DNA of 64,000 bases from Batkoa obscura (GCA_030770535.1 JASVEC010000015.1:744001-808000), one strand, 5' to 3'; counted from the stretch's first letter, positions 43,140 through 53,408 are shown. The notes: generated by a model not told the origin, from the letters alone. Made by a program: numbers and translations.

Positions 43140-45074
43140 ATGATAATTAAAGGTTACACTTTTGATACAAGTGGGGCTAAAAGGAAATATACATTACATA
43201 ATATAAGAACGAAACAAGAGAAAGTAAATGAAAGGATAGACCTTTTAGAGGCACAAACTAAACAGTTGTTTCAAGCGATAAATGAAATTGAATGTGAGTT
43301 AAAAAGTTCAACTTTAAGGTCAAAGTCAATTCTATACTATAACATTAAGAGATTAAATTATATCAAACGATATTTAGTCTGGGCTAGTAACCAAATCAAG
43401 CTAAGTACAGGTGCCTCAAAAGAATATTTAGAAACTAGATGTTGGGATTATTTCGCTATAAATATAAGAAAAGTAGAAAGTGTTATAGAGGATTATATGA
43501 AGTTCCATTCGGATCAATTATATAGTTTGAGAAACCGCGGTGGTAGAAGCATAGAGCATGTGGGTAGTGAACCGAGCAAGTTTGATTATGGAAGTTTCTT
43601 AGAGATAGGGATAGATGCACATAATTGCATATTGGTAGGATCAGGCTCCGAGTTTACCAGCCAAGAGTTAACTAAAATAATTAAAGACAAGAAAGGCGAT
43701 TTTATCTATTATACTGTGCTAAGTACATTTGGATTTTTTCATGATATGATATGTGATGAAATGTTAAAAGACATATTTAATAAAACTTACAAGGAATCTG
43801 TTAATTTGATTTACCAGAGTATTAATACAGTAACCTTTGACAATTTAAAAGCGTTAATACTATTTATTAAAATGAGCTGCTATGAATCAAATTTTGAATT
43901 GATAAAAAATATCTTTCCAATAGTATTGAGAATGGCTTATTGTTTTGGGATTGATAAAATTGATTTGAAAGCGGATTTGCAAAATAAATCAAAACAAGAA
44001 GTTTGTTTGATACTAAAGAAGTATAAATTATGGGCCTATATTTCGTTTTTTATGAATTCAAACAATTTACTCTTTCTCAATCGTAATGCTCTTCCAAAGC
44101 ATATAGATAGTCAGCCTCTTGATATGCAGCTATTACATCGACTTGAAATAAAGTATTCCACTTACATTGACAAGTGTGCAGATAATAGGAGGACCCCTTC
44201 ATTTATCTGGCTTAATTCAATTGAAATCTTTGCTATTATTGCTAACCATTTTAAACCATTTAATAACTCAGTCTCCGATTCTGAACAAATTTGTTATAAT
44301 AAATTCAAATTAACAAACAATGATTATAAACGAGTTCAACAAGCAATCGAATGTTATATTCAACCCAATTCTAACTTTATTGAGGAAGAATATTTAAGAG
44401 GTGTTAGGAAAGAAGCACTTTGCATGCATAATTATCTTTGTCATTTTTCAAATAACCTTTGCATTCATCATAAATTTTATTTTTTAATACGTTACTCTGT
44501 TTTGCTCTATTGCAATCAAATTTATTTAATATGTCCTTATGTTGTTAATAACAAAGTTCAAAGACAAGTATCACCAAGAGATATGTTAATAGTATTAGAA
44601 GCAGCCCTTAAAATAACATCGATTTATAAAATATTAACCTACGTTTATTTTGAGAACATCATGGAACAGTTAACTGATACGCCAAATAATATTGAACTTA
44701 TAACCCAACTTAAAAGTTATCTGAATAATAACTTGAAACCTAGCACAACTGATACAATTAATAAAATGATTTATTCAATTTTAAGAGCAATCCAGTTTGA
44801 AGAGCTACTCAATGCCTTTTATGTATTCCTTCTAGCAATAACATGCGAGAAATTTCAACTTCAAAGTAATTGTCCTAATGAAGTAATGGACTTTTTGAAA
44901 CAAAATTGTATATCTATTTTAGAACTATTTCAACTTGCTTATAACTTGGAAAGATTTACTAATAAATCTGACATCGATTTTGTAATTCAAAGAGTTCAAA
45001 TACTATTATTTGAGTTCCCTATTTGTTCTGAACTTAAAGATACTTTACTTGCTTGTTTGGATGTTAAGGAGTAA
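43140..45074 (+). CDS. Fungal transcription factor-like protein without zinc cluster, gene A'
   Basis: A 644-residue single-exon partner of gene A, 209 nt after B' on the same strand. The first 25 residues differ from A (TSGAKRKYTLHN against RKGVKKKHTLCN). A 530-nt block then appears identical (43217-43746 here, 30253-30782 in A). After that A' carries a few extra residues (MICDEM) and the sequences diverge. A last block of about 170 nt near the 3' end (about 44800-44971) is again near-identical. Function is as for gene A: probable regulator of the fungal_trans type lacking its own zinc cluster. Confidence 0.85.
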   Translation: MIIKGYTFDTSGAKRKYTLHNIRTKQEKVNERIDLLEAQTKQLFQAINEIECELKSSTLRSKSILYYNIKRLNYIKRYLVWASNQIKLSTGASKEYLETRCWDYFAINIRKVESVIEDYMKFHSDQLYSLRNRGGRSIEHVGSEPSKFDYGSFLEIGIDAHNCILVGSGSEFTSQELTKIIKDKKGDFIYYTVLSTFGFFHDMICDEMLKDIFNKTYKESVNLIYQSINTVTFDNLKALILFIKMSCYESNFELIKNIFPIVLRMAYCFGIDKIDLKADLQNKSKQEVCLILKKYKLWAYISFFMNSNNLLFLNRNALPKHIDSQPLDMQLLHRLEIKYSTYIDKCADNRRTPSFIWLNSIEIFAIIANHFKPFNNSVSDSEQICYNKFKLTNNDYKRVQQAIECYIQPNSNFIEEEYLRGVRKEALCMHNYLCHFSNNLCIHHKFYFLIRYSVLLYCNQIYLICPYVVNNKVQRQVSPRDMLIVLEAALKITSIYKILTYVYFENIMEQLTDTPNNIELITQLKSYLNNNLKPSTTDTINKMIYSILRAIQFEELLNAFYVFLLAITCEKFQLQSNCPNEVMDFLKQNCISILELFQLAYNLERFTNKSDIDFVIQRVQILLFEFPICSELKDTLLACLDVKE

Positions 45075-45538
45075 AAATAGTTTATACTTATATAAATCAT
45101 CCATACTCATTTTATAGTTTAGTTATTGTATTTTCGTTTTTTAATTTGTGTAAAGTAAAATAAATGTTTATTATGATAATCATTGTATTGTTCTTATGTT
45201 AAGCGTTTATTTTTTAGAGATTGTTTATAATAATTCTAGAATTTTTTTACTATTTATACAGACATCTATTTTATTATAAAAAATATTTGTAAACAATGTT
45301 TACCCTTTTTACTGATGTTATAACCTTGTTTTTATCTAAATCGACATATTCAATAGAGCATAAAAATACCAATATAATATACTATAACAATGGCAAGTTC
45401 TTTAAAATCCGAGTTGTTTTTTTAGCAATATCTTTTTACTCTTATATTACTGAACACTAAGTCTTATATTTATAATATAATTGCGTTTAAAAATTTTGAA
45501 AAGGTTATTTTATTATTCGTTTAGTTATAATCAACATT

Positions 45539-45639
45539 TGGGGATATATTTTTGAATTTAAGAATTTTACTAACAATTTTTCCACTCAAATAGCACTTAA
45601 AAGATGGAAAAAGTAATAAAGTCAATAAAAACACCCCCA
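45539..45639 (+). repeat. MITE-like palindromic repeat, copy 8
   Basis: TGGGGATA at the left, CACCCCCA at the right, flanked by TT on both sides rather than TA. Confidence 0.85.
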
Positions 45640-45947
45640 TTTAAAATGTTAAAAACTATTATTCCTAAATATTTATTTCGGAAACAAATTATAAAAAATA
45701 AAACAAAAAAAATTATTAAATTAAAATACTCTATTTTCAAATATTCTAAATCAAATAAAATAGTATTACGCTCTATTTTAGATAAATTAATATGATTAAA
45801 AGAGGAAGCCTTGAAGCATATAAAAGTACAGTATTAACAAAGTAATTTTACATAATAAACAAACAACTCAAAAATCGGTAACTATAATAAAAACTAGGAA
45901 ATAAAGAGCAAAAAATAGTTATTAGTAATTAGATACGGAAAAACATT

Positions 45948-46045
45948 TGGGGATGCATTTTTGTGTTTAAGGATTTTACTAATTTTTCTACTCAAATAGC
46001 ATTTAAATGATGGAAAAAGTAATGAAGCCAAAAAAATCATCCACA
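45948..46045 (+). repeat. MITE-like palindromic repeat, copy 9
   Basis: TGGGGATG to CATCCACA, flanked by TT on both sides. A few bases are missing in the ACTAACAA segment. Confidence 0.8.
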
Positions 46046-46131
46046 TTCTTCTAATCAAATTAAAAATAAAAACGCTCACAAAAAATAGAAAGCAATCAAA
46101 TAACAATAAGTAATAAAGTTTTTGATGCATA

Positions 46132-46230
46132 TGGGGATGTTTTTTTTGGTTTCATTATTTTTCCATTTTTTAAGCGCTATTTAAGTGGAAAGATGTTGGT
46201 AAAATTCTTGAACAAAAAAATACATCCTCA
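46132..46230 (-). repeat. MITE-like palindromic repeat, copy 10 (reversed)
   Basis: TGGGGATG to CATCCTCA with TA on both sides. The core is reversed relative to copies 9 and 11, which lie 86 and 50 nt away. Confidence 0.9.
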
Positions 46231-46280
46231 TATTGTTTAAAAGATGTTCTTATTTTTAAAAAGCCCAAAGTTCAAAAATA

Positions 46281-46381
46281 TGGGGATGTATTTTTGTGTT
46301 TAAGAATTTTACTAACAAATTTTCCGCTTGAATAGCGCTTAAAAGGTGGAAAAAGTAATGAAATCAAAAAAATCATCCCCA
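46281..46381 (+). repeat. MITE-like palindromic repeat, copy 11
   Basis: 101 bp, TGGGGATG to CATCCCCA, TA on both sides. One of the best preserved copies. Confidence 0.9.
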
Positions 46382-47442
46382 TATGCTATTAGCTAAATGT
46401 CTATTTAAATTATGAAGACTTCAATACTCAAAGAAAATTGCTCATGGAATAACAGGTTTTTTATTTTATTACTTTATAAAAATAAAAGTTGAGCAAAAAG
46501 TATATTATAATGTTATAACAAATTCAAGCTTTTATTTATCTTGGATAAGGAAATAAATCGTTAAATATAACATATCAAATAAATAAATAATAAAACAATA
46601 CTATCTTATCGAAATCATTATCAATATCGTACGAAGGGATAAAAGAATGGTAATATTATAATGAAAAGTTCTTAATAAATAAAGACGTCATTATCTCAAC
46701 AAATTACTAATAATTGTTTATTTTAATCATTATATTATATCAATTATAGCTAAAATTTCTAATACTATTAAAATAGAAATTAACTTTCATTTTGTATAAA
46801 TCTTATTAAAATGTTTAATTAAAACTATTACTTTTTTATTCAACATCATGCAAATGATCAGATTTTTCTTGATAATCACCTGTTTTTTTCTTTATCATAC
46901 TTTTTTATATTTAACTATAAATACTTTGTACATGTTATTTAATAGTATATTCTACGAACTTAAATATTCTCTAAATAATATACATAACTTCAATAGCCCT
47001 CGTATTACATATTAAACTTAACAATGTTAAAATCCGATTTAAAAATTAGGCAATTAGAATCTAATAATTTTAATAAATCCATGGGAACACCTTGTTATAA
47101 ATATATGTAATATAATACATTAATTTCCACTATCATCAACAAGTCATGTATGGTTCTATTTATATTTTCTAGTTATCTCTTTTCATTACTTTTAAATAAA
47201 GGTAACTTATTACTAATTCAAGGACATAAAAATTCAAAATCTGGATTTAAAATGTCGCAATACCTGTCAAAGATCATTTCATAAGAAAACGAAAATTTAT
47301 AAAAGATCCAATGAATATCGAAAAATATTTAAGATATTGGTTTCATTAGCTAATATTCAATTGGTGGTGGGATAATTTTTCTAAAGATATTAACTAATAT
47401 TTATCATGTATTTTTAATACAAAACATTAGTCTAAAAAAAAG

Positions 47443-47450
47443 TATATAAA
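47443..47450 (+). promoter_or_regulatory. TATA-like box of the OPT gene
   Basis: TATATAAA lies about 130 nt before the ATG, farther than in other genes here, so the 5' leader may be longer or this may be chance. Confidence 0.35.
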
Positions 47451-47578
47451 ATGGCCCATGGTCCCTGAAAATAAGTCAACTATAAGTTTTATTTTTCTGT
47501 AAAATAGTATCCTTATATTCTTTCGTTTATTTAATTTTAATTTTTAAGTCTACTATCAACTACTAATTAATTAGAAAC

Positions 47579-49648
47579 ATGAGTACTGAAAAAGAAATTC
47601 AGCATAATGAGGGGGTTGATTACACTGATGAAAAATATGAAATATCGGGATTAAAAGATATCGATCCAAATGATGATAATTACGGTTTTGAAGATATAGC
47701 CCATTTCACTTGGCGCTCAGTAATTGTCGGTTCATTAATTGGTATTATTGTTGTTGCAAGTAATATGTACCTTGGTCTTAAGGCAGGTAATACATTCTCA
47801 GCTGCTATGCTTGGTGCCGTTTTAGGTTTTGTAGTTATGAAGCCACTTTCTTTAGCCTTACCAGAGAAATTTGGTGGAGGTTATTTCGGTATACGTGAAA
47901 ATTGCTCTTTACAATCAGCTGCAACAGCAGTTGGTTCCTTATCTGCTGGTTTCCAATCTGGTATCCCAGCTATTTATTTACTTGACAGAGGCTTATTACC
48001 ACCTATTGATGATGCCTGGGGTATTTTATTACTTTGGACTACTGCAGCTGCTTTCCACGGTTTATTCTTTGGCATTCCATTAAGAAATTATTTTATTATT
48101 CAAAGAAAGTTAATTTTCCCAACTCCAACTGCCGCTGCTGAATCTATTAAGACATTACATTCAAGCGCCAACGCTGAAAAATCAGCTTTCCAACAAGGTA
48201 GATGGATTTTTGGAGGATTTGCTGCCATGTTTTTATGGAAAATCCTTTCCTACTTTGTTCCATTTATTTGGGATTTCCATATTCTTTATTGGATTGGGAC
48301 AGCTGCTAATTACCCTGCACTCATTACGGCAGATACTCAATGGAAGTGGAGATTCCAAACTACCGGTGCCTTTGTTGGATCAGGTATGTTAGTAGGACTT
48401 AATACCGGTATTTCATTTTTAGCTGGTTCCATATTCAGTTTTGGTATTGTTGGTCCGCTTATGCAATCTTATACTGACATTTTAACCAAATCTAAAGCTT
48501 ACGGTTTCTCTAAAGATGGTAAGCCAACAGCACAATATTGGTTTATCTGGCCTGGAGTCACTATCCTCATCGTTGCAACCTTCACTGAACTTTTACTTAA
48601 CTACAAAACTATTTTTAATGCATTTTCTGGCATGACTAATTCTTTGCGTAATCAACTTGCTAGATTTCTACCCTTTGTTAGTAAAACTGAAAACATCGAT
48701 TACAACGAAATCGATCCTGTCCCATCCCATCTCCGTATTCCTACTTGGGTATGGGCTATTGGGCTTACCTGTACATCTGTCTTTTCTATCCTCGTTCTTC
48801 ATTTCTCTTTTGAAGTTACTGTAGGTGGATGCTTCTTATCTTTGTTTTTGGGATTCCTTCTTGCCTTTATTGGCTGTCAATCTGCAGGAGATATCGATAT
48901 TAACCCTATGGGTTCTATTGGAAAGATTACTCAAATTACGTTTTCGGGCCTTTCTTTTCCAACAGAAAATATTGCACTTAAAGTCAACTTGATTTCTGGT
49001 GTTGCATCAATGAGTACCGCTGCTCAAGCAGTTGATATGGTATCTGATCTTAAAACTGGTCATATTTTACGCGCTTCACCTAAATCTCAATTTTACGCAC
49101 AAACTGTTGGTTCCATTGTAGGAATTTTTGCTGCTGTTGTTATGTTTTGGGTATTTGGTAAAGCCTATCCATGTGCACTTGATAAAAATTTGATAGATAA
49201 ATGTCAATTTCAAGTACCAGCTGGTGTTGCCTGGGCCTCAGTTGCTGAGGCATTAATTGGTGGTGTAAATTCTATTCCAGTCTCTTCCGGTTATGCCTGT
49301 TTAGCCTTTGGGATTTTTACATTTATTATTATTGTGCTAAAGCGTACCTATTTAAAGAAATATGCAGCTTATATTCCTAATATGAATGCATTTGGTATGG
49401 CTTTTGTTACTCCCACTCCTTACATCCCTATTGCTCAATTCCTTGGAGCACTTATTAGAGAAATATGGAAAAGATATGATCCAGAAAATTACGAAATTGG
49501 TGTTGTTGGATTAGCTTCTGGATTTTTAGCTGGAGAAGGTATTGGTGGGGTTGTTCATGCTATCTTTAATGTTGCGGGATTAGACCAAGCTGTCGTAGCG
49601 ACTGGCTTTGCCTGTCCTAGTGAAGACGCTGCCAATTGCTCTGACTAA
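47579..49648 (+). CDS. OPT-family oligopeptide or metal-chelate transporter
   Basis: A 689-residue single-exon membrane protein with about 14-16 hydrophobic segments. It begins with about 40 acidic residues, then FTWRSVIVGSLIGIIVVASNMYLGLKAGNTFSAAMLGAVLGF, the opening typical of the YSL-like branch of the oligopeptide transporter superfamily. The family block DINPMGSIGKITQITFSGL is present (about 440-458), as is PNMNAFGMAFVTPTPY near the end. Members take up short peptides or metal chelates by proton symport at the plasma membrane. The substrate cannot be read from sequence. The codon use is richer in GC than in neighbours, suggesting high expression. Confidence 0.93.
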   Translation: MSTEKEIQHNEGVDYTDEKYEISGLKDIDPNDDNYGFEDIAHFTWRSVIVGSLIGIIVVASNMYLGLKAGNTFSAAMLGAVLGFVVMKPLSLALPEKFGGGYFGIRENCSLQSAATAVGSLSAGFQSGIPAIYLLDRGLLPPIDDAWGILLLWTTAAAFHGLFFGIPLRNYFIIQRKLIFPTPTAAAESIKTLHSSANAEKSAFQQGRWIFGGFAAMFLWKILSYFVPFIWDFHILYWIGTAANYPALITADTQWKWRFQTTGAFVGSGMLVGLNTGISFLAGSIFSFGIVGPLMQSYTDILTKSKAYGFSKDGKPTAQYWFIWPGVTILIVATFTELLLNYKTIFNAFSGMTNSLRNQLARFLPFVSKTENIDYNEIDPVPSHLRIPTWVWAIGLTCTSVFSILVLHFSFEVTVGGCFLSLFLGFLLAFIGCQSAGDIDINPMGSIGKITQITFSGLSFPTENIALKVNLISGVASMSTAAQAVDMVSDLKTGHILRASPKSQFYAQTVGSIVGIFAAVVMFWVFGKAYPCALDKNLIDKCQFQVPAGVAWASVAEALIGGVNSIPVSSGYACLAFGIFTFIIIVLKRTYLKKYAAYIPNMNAFGMAFVTPTPYIPIAQFLGALIREIWKRYDPENYEIGVVGLASGFLAGEGIGGVVHAIFNVAGLDQAVVATGFACPSEDAANCSD

Positions 49649-50245
49649 AGCTATACTCTCACTATACTATACAATTATCCTCGTACTAATTTAATAATTA
49701 AAAGTTTTTTTACAATAAACTTAACCATTTTTTAAGCTTTTATGTCTATAAAAAATTATTTTGAATTGTAACCATTCTAAAAGAATTAAAATAGTGTATT
49801 GAAATACTTGAACGAACAATACTTTTGAAATTTTTTCAATGCAAAATAGGGTGTTATAGGAGAAAACTTACACTTATTAAGATAACAAGAATATTAATTT
49901 ATTTACAGATATTCATAATTGACTAAACAGTATAAAAAGTATAGGAGGTTTATAAAGGGAGATTATAATTGAAACTTTACTAGCTTATAAGAACATGAAA
50001 GTGTGAGATAAAAAAAGAATTAAAATAAAACCACATAAAGGAAGTATAATAATTGCTATATTGCTATTTTTGTCACTGTCTTCTAAAATATATCCTTTAT
50101 TTCTTATTACTTCGAGTCTTTATCTTATCTTATCTCATTGTAGCTTGCCAGATCGAGAATAGCTTACATTACTAAATTTTTAAAAGGAGCTCCTTTTATT
50201 TAGTAACTCTGCTTTGCCCAAAAGAACGCTTAAGACATGAGGATA

Positions 50246-50336
50246 TGGTGATGTCTTTTTTGATTTTATTACTTTTCCATTTTTTAAGTGTTATTTAGAG
50301 TGGGAAAGATTGTTAGTAAATCCTTAAATAAAAAAA
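50246..50336 (-). repeat. MITE-like palindromic repeat, copy 12 (reversed, right end lost)
   Basis: Starts TGGTGATG; the asymmetric core is reversed. The right terminus is not present, and the next copy starts four bases later. Confidence 0.75.
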
Positions 50337-50340
50337 GATA

Positions 50341-50433
50341 TGGGGATCTTTTTTCATTTAAGGATTTTACTACTTTTTTCTGCTTAATAGTACTCAAAAA
50401 ATGAAAAAGCGATGAAACCAAAAAAACACTGTT
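50341..50433 (+). repeat. MITE-like palindromic repeat, copy 13
   Basis: TGGGGATC to AAAACACTG, worn at the right end. Abuts copy 12 head to head, giving a back-to-back pair. Confidence 0.75.
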
Positions 50434-50608
50434 ACATGATATTTTTAGATAAAATAAGCTTTCATTTCAGTTAAGACATGTGTACCAAATTACGAGATAA
50501 AATGAGGATAATGTGTTATTGAATGGAGGAAAAGAATCAGGAATATAAAAAAAACTTCAGAAATTCAATTATTCGAATGTTTTGTTATATTACACAAACT
50601 ATCTCGAG

Positions 50609-51166
50609 ATGTCACTAAAATTGATTACTTTGTCCTTAGTATTCTCCATGGGATTAGCTTACAATGTTGAAGATGTTGGAGAGCGCAACTATCGAGGAGA
50701 TAGCCACTTAGAAAGTTACGCGAAGACGCCAAATAATTACTATAATAAAGATATGAGCTATAAGAAAATGAAGTCTTATGATGAGTTGAGTGATATGCAT
50801 GATCGTTATAATAAACATAATGATTATAACAATTATAGCAACAATAAGTATAGCACTGGCTCAGAAGCTTATGACGATTATAACAAGCATTCAAAGGATC
50901 AATACAACAAAATTGACTACAAAAGCAGTAATAATTATGAAAAGAATCATATGAACTCATATGATTCCAATAATAGTTATAACAAGGTGGAAAATAAAGA
51001 GTATCATAAACACGATAATGGGTATGCTAAAAAATCAGATAATTCGTACTCTGACCAATACCAAGCTACTGCTGTCCCCAGCCAACATGAAAGTAAAGGT
51101 AAATGGAGAGATTTACTTTGTGACAAACTTGGCTATGATAATATAAAAAGTAACAACTCTTACTAG
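50609..51166 (+). CDS. Secreted Tyr/Asn/Lys/Asp-rich low-complexity protein
   Basis: 185 residues from the ATG at 50609. Codons upstream in the same frame begin with TTG only. Residues 1-18 form a signal peptide (MSLKLITLSLVFSMGLAY). The rest is hydrophilic and repetitive in style (DRYNKHNDYNNYSNNKY, YDDYNKHSKDQYNK) with Tyr at almost every fourth residue. One Cys occurs near the C-terminus (DLLCDKLGYD). There is no known domain. Evenly spaced Tyr in a secreted disordered chain recalls wall or adhesive proteins that can be cross-linked through tyrosine; that is inference. The tyrosinase 15 kb away might act on such a protein, but nothing in the sequence ties them. Confidence 0.7.
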   Translation: MSLKLITLSLVFSMGLAYNVEDVGERNYRGDSHLESYAKTPNNYYNKDMSYKKMKSYDELSDMHDRYNKHNDYNNYSNNKYSTGSEAYDDYNKHSKDQYNKIDYKSSNNYEKNHMNSYDSNNSYNKVENKEYHKHDNGYAKKSDNSYSDQYQATAVPSQHESKGKWRDLLCDKLGYDNIKSNNSY

Positions 51167-51552
51167 CCTTCCCCCTTATTTCATTTTATCTTTAAGAATA
51201 ATAATCAAGGTTTTTTAAAATAATATAAATGATCAATAAAAATCAGTCATAAGTTATTATTATTTTTATTAAATTGTACATTATTAGTTAGTGGGACTTA
51301 TTATGTTTTGTAACAAAACAATAGTATCGGTTTCAATGTATTAGTTTTTATATAGTATGCACGAATGCATTTTAATTTGATTGCAAATGCATCAAAAACA
51401 ATATTAAAACGAGCTTAATCATTATAAAGTTTGAAATAAAAATAAAAATAAGCTATTCCAAGAAAATTATTTATTGTGGTAAGCTTCAAGTTCAAAATTA
51501 ATTAGCATAACTTTTATAGAAAAAATACAATGTGGTTTCAATTGGTAATAAG
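51167..51552. other. Convergent spacer, no element seen
   Basis: 386 nt of AT-rich DNA between the convergent secreted-protein and Opy2-like genes. Confidence 0.5.
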
Positions 51553-52116
51553 TTATTTTTTTATACTAACTTCTTGTGTTTTTCTCCTATCTCCAAGTCT
51601 TAAAACATACTCATTCATAACCCCTGATGAATAGGAGCTAAGTGATAGCTTATAGCTATCTTTTAAATTAAGGTCTTCGATAAATGGGATCACACTGATA
51701 AGCTTAGGTTCCCTTTGTAACCTAGACATATGCTTCACCCTTTGAGCCAGCTCAATTTTTTCCGATATATAAGTTAAATTGGTTTCATAGGTTTTATCTT
51801 TCTTTTTTTTAAAACGACGATACAACAGAATGATAATTCCAATTAAAATCATCAATATGAACCCTAATATACTTATTATAATAATCAAGGTAGCGTTTTT
51901 TTGTTGATAAGATGTTGGATTTGATATACATTGGGTCATTGGGCATGTATTACAGTCTCCGGGTGTTATAGCGCATGTTTCATCAATCTTGCATTTTTTA
52001 CAACTATCTTGAGTTATTTTGGGACATCTTATACAGGTCTGATTTGTATTTATTAAAGGCTCGACATTGCTGAATAAAAAGGAAGTAAAAGTTAATCGAA
52101 CCCAATTTAATTTCAT
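51553..52116 (-). CDS. Opy2-like single-pass membrane anchor
   Basis: 187 residues if started at the internal ATG at 52116, which gives a clean signal peptide (MKLNWVRLTFTSFLFSNV); an upstream in-frame ATG at 52167 would add 17 residues. A short Cys-rich ectodomain follows: CIRCPKITQDSCKKCKIDET, then C-ITPGDCNTCP-x3-C, eight cysteines in the pattern of the Opy2 domain. Next are one membrane helix (TLIIIISILGFILMILIGIIILLY), a stop-transfer RRFKKKK and an 85-residue cytoplasmic tail. In yeast, Opy2 anchors Ste50 at the plasma membrane in the HOG and filamentation MAPK pathways. The tail here is much shorter than in yeast Opy2, so the Ste50-binding part is not certain. Confidence 0.75.
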   Translation of the reverse strand: MKLNWVRLTFTSFLFSNVEPLINTNQTCIRCPKITQDSCKKCKIDETCAITPGDCNTCPMTQCISNPTSYQQKNATLIIIISILGFILMILIGIIILLYRRFKKKKDKTYETNLTYISEKIELAQRVKHMSRLQREPKLISVIPFIEDLNLKDSYKLSLSSYSSGVMNEYVLRLGDRRKTQEVSIKK

Positions 52117-53408
52117 ATTAAGAAGACAATAAATTGAAAATGATTTTTTTATATTTTTATATTGCATCTGGTATCCTTTAATACTATTTTATTCTTTTTT
52201 ACTCTAATTTTATTTTTAAGATTTCAAGTTGCTGTCATCAATTTTTTTGTTCTTTAAAAGAGCTAAGAATTCCCCCCTTTACTAAAAGTTAAAGTTCAGG
52301 ATTTTTTAGTATTTCCTATAGAATTTAAATAGAGAGCTGGTTTCTTCATCTTTTGTTTTATAAAAATTAAATTACAATATAAAACATTATATCATTGATT
52401 TATTATGGTATAATGTTTTATATGCTTGATTAATTTGAGCTGTTTTTGTATTAAGCTTACCAACCATGTACTATGTTTAATATAAGTAGTAATAATAAAT
52501 TTCTTTTTATCCTTATTTAAAATGGAAACAAGAAAATGAGAATAGTACACAATTCCCCATAAAGGTAAAGTACTACAGTATACCCCTTTTAAAAATGAAC
52601 ATGCTGAGTATAATTTTTAAATGAATTTAAAGTGCAAAATTAGACTACGTTCAAAGTCAATAGGAGGAGAAATTATCTTATTGAATATAAGATCCCCCAA
52701 AAGGCCCACTATCTCTTTATTTACCAGCTAATCATTTAAATTTGATTTCTTCTAACAACAAAACACTTGCGAACTTTTGGTTCCTTCAAAATTTACGATT
52801 TTTTTAAAAAAATTTCAAGTAGTAATATTACAAATAGGCTTTTGGCATAACCTTATGATAATAAATACTATTTTAGTTAATAATTTATTAATAATTTATT
52901 AACAATTTTTATTATAATATAAAATTAACGATATAAATTAATTTTAAAGAGGTAAAGTAAAAAATGTAAACTGCCCAAAAAGAAATTATACACTGCAGTT
53001 TGAAGTGCAAAAGACTTTAACCGAAATTTTAAGTCTAAAAGGCATATTTTTTCTTGTCTAATATTAAATATAAATATTACAAAAAGGAAATAAAAACAGT
53101 GTAAAATATAGTCAAGCTCTATATTGTAGTTACATGTATTTAACTAATAATATCGGTACTATAAACAATGACTAAAGATTGTTCATTTTGTTTTATTAAT
53201 AATAAGTTATGCCAAGCTACTTGAAATAGCAGTTGATAAAGATTCGGTTAAAACTCAACAAACAACGGTTATAAATCAACATCATATAATAGAACAATGA
53301 TAATAATCAAACATCAAACATCAATAGTAAACAACTTTAAGTTGTATTTTTATCTTTGTTGTTTTGTCTTTGTTTTTAATTCTTAATTTTTTTTAACCTT
53401 TTAATACC
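52117..53408. other. Divergent spacer, Opy2-like/WSC genes
   Basis: About 1.3 kb of AT-rich DNA between two divergently read membrane-sensor genes. No MITE and no extra frame was seen. It must hold both promoters. Confidence 0.5.

Larger units (their letters stand above)
45075..47578. other. Intergenic, MITE-dense
   Basis: About 2.5 kb with four MITE copies between 45539 and 46381. The remainder is AT-rich with no convincing gene, ending in a TATA-like box before the OPT gene. Confidence 0.55.
49649..50608. other. Intergenic with two adjoining MITEs
   Basis: Holds MITE copies 12 and 13 between 50246 and 50433. Nothing else was recognised. Confidence 0.55.

Noticed and set aside
45604-45795. 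63-codon frame in the MITE cluster
   Set aside because: Begins inside MITE copy 8 and is Lys/Ile-rich by base composition alone.
45539-46381. CRISPR-like reading of the repeated 100-bp units
   Set aside because: Units are palindromic, in both orientations, unevenly spaced and in a eukaryote; a MITE family explains them.
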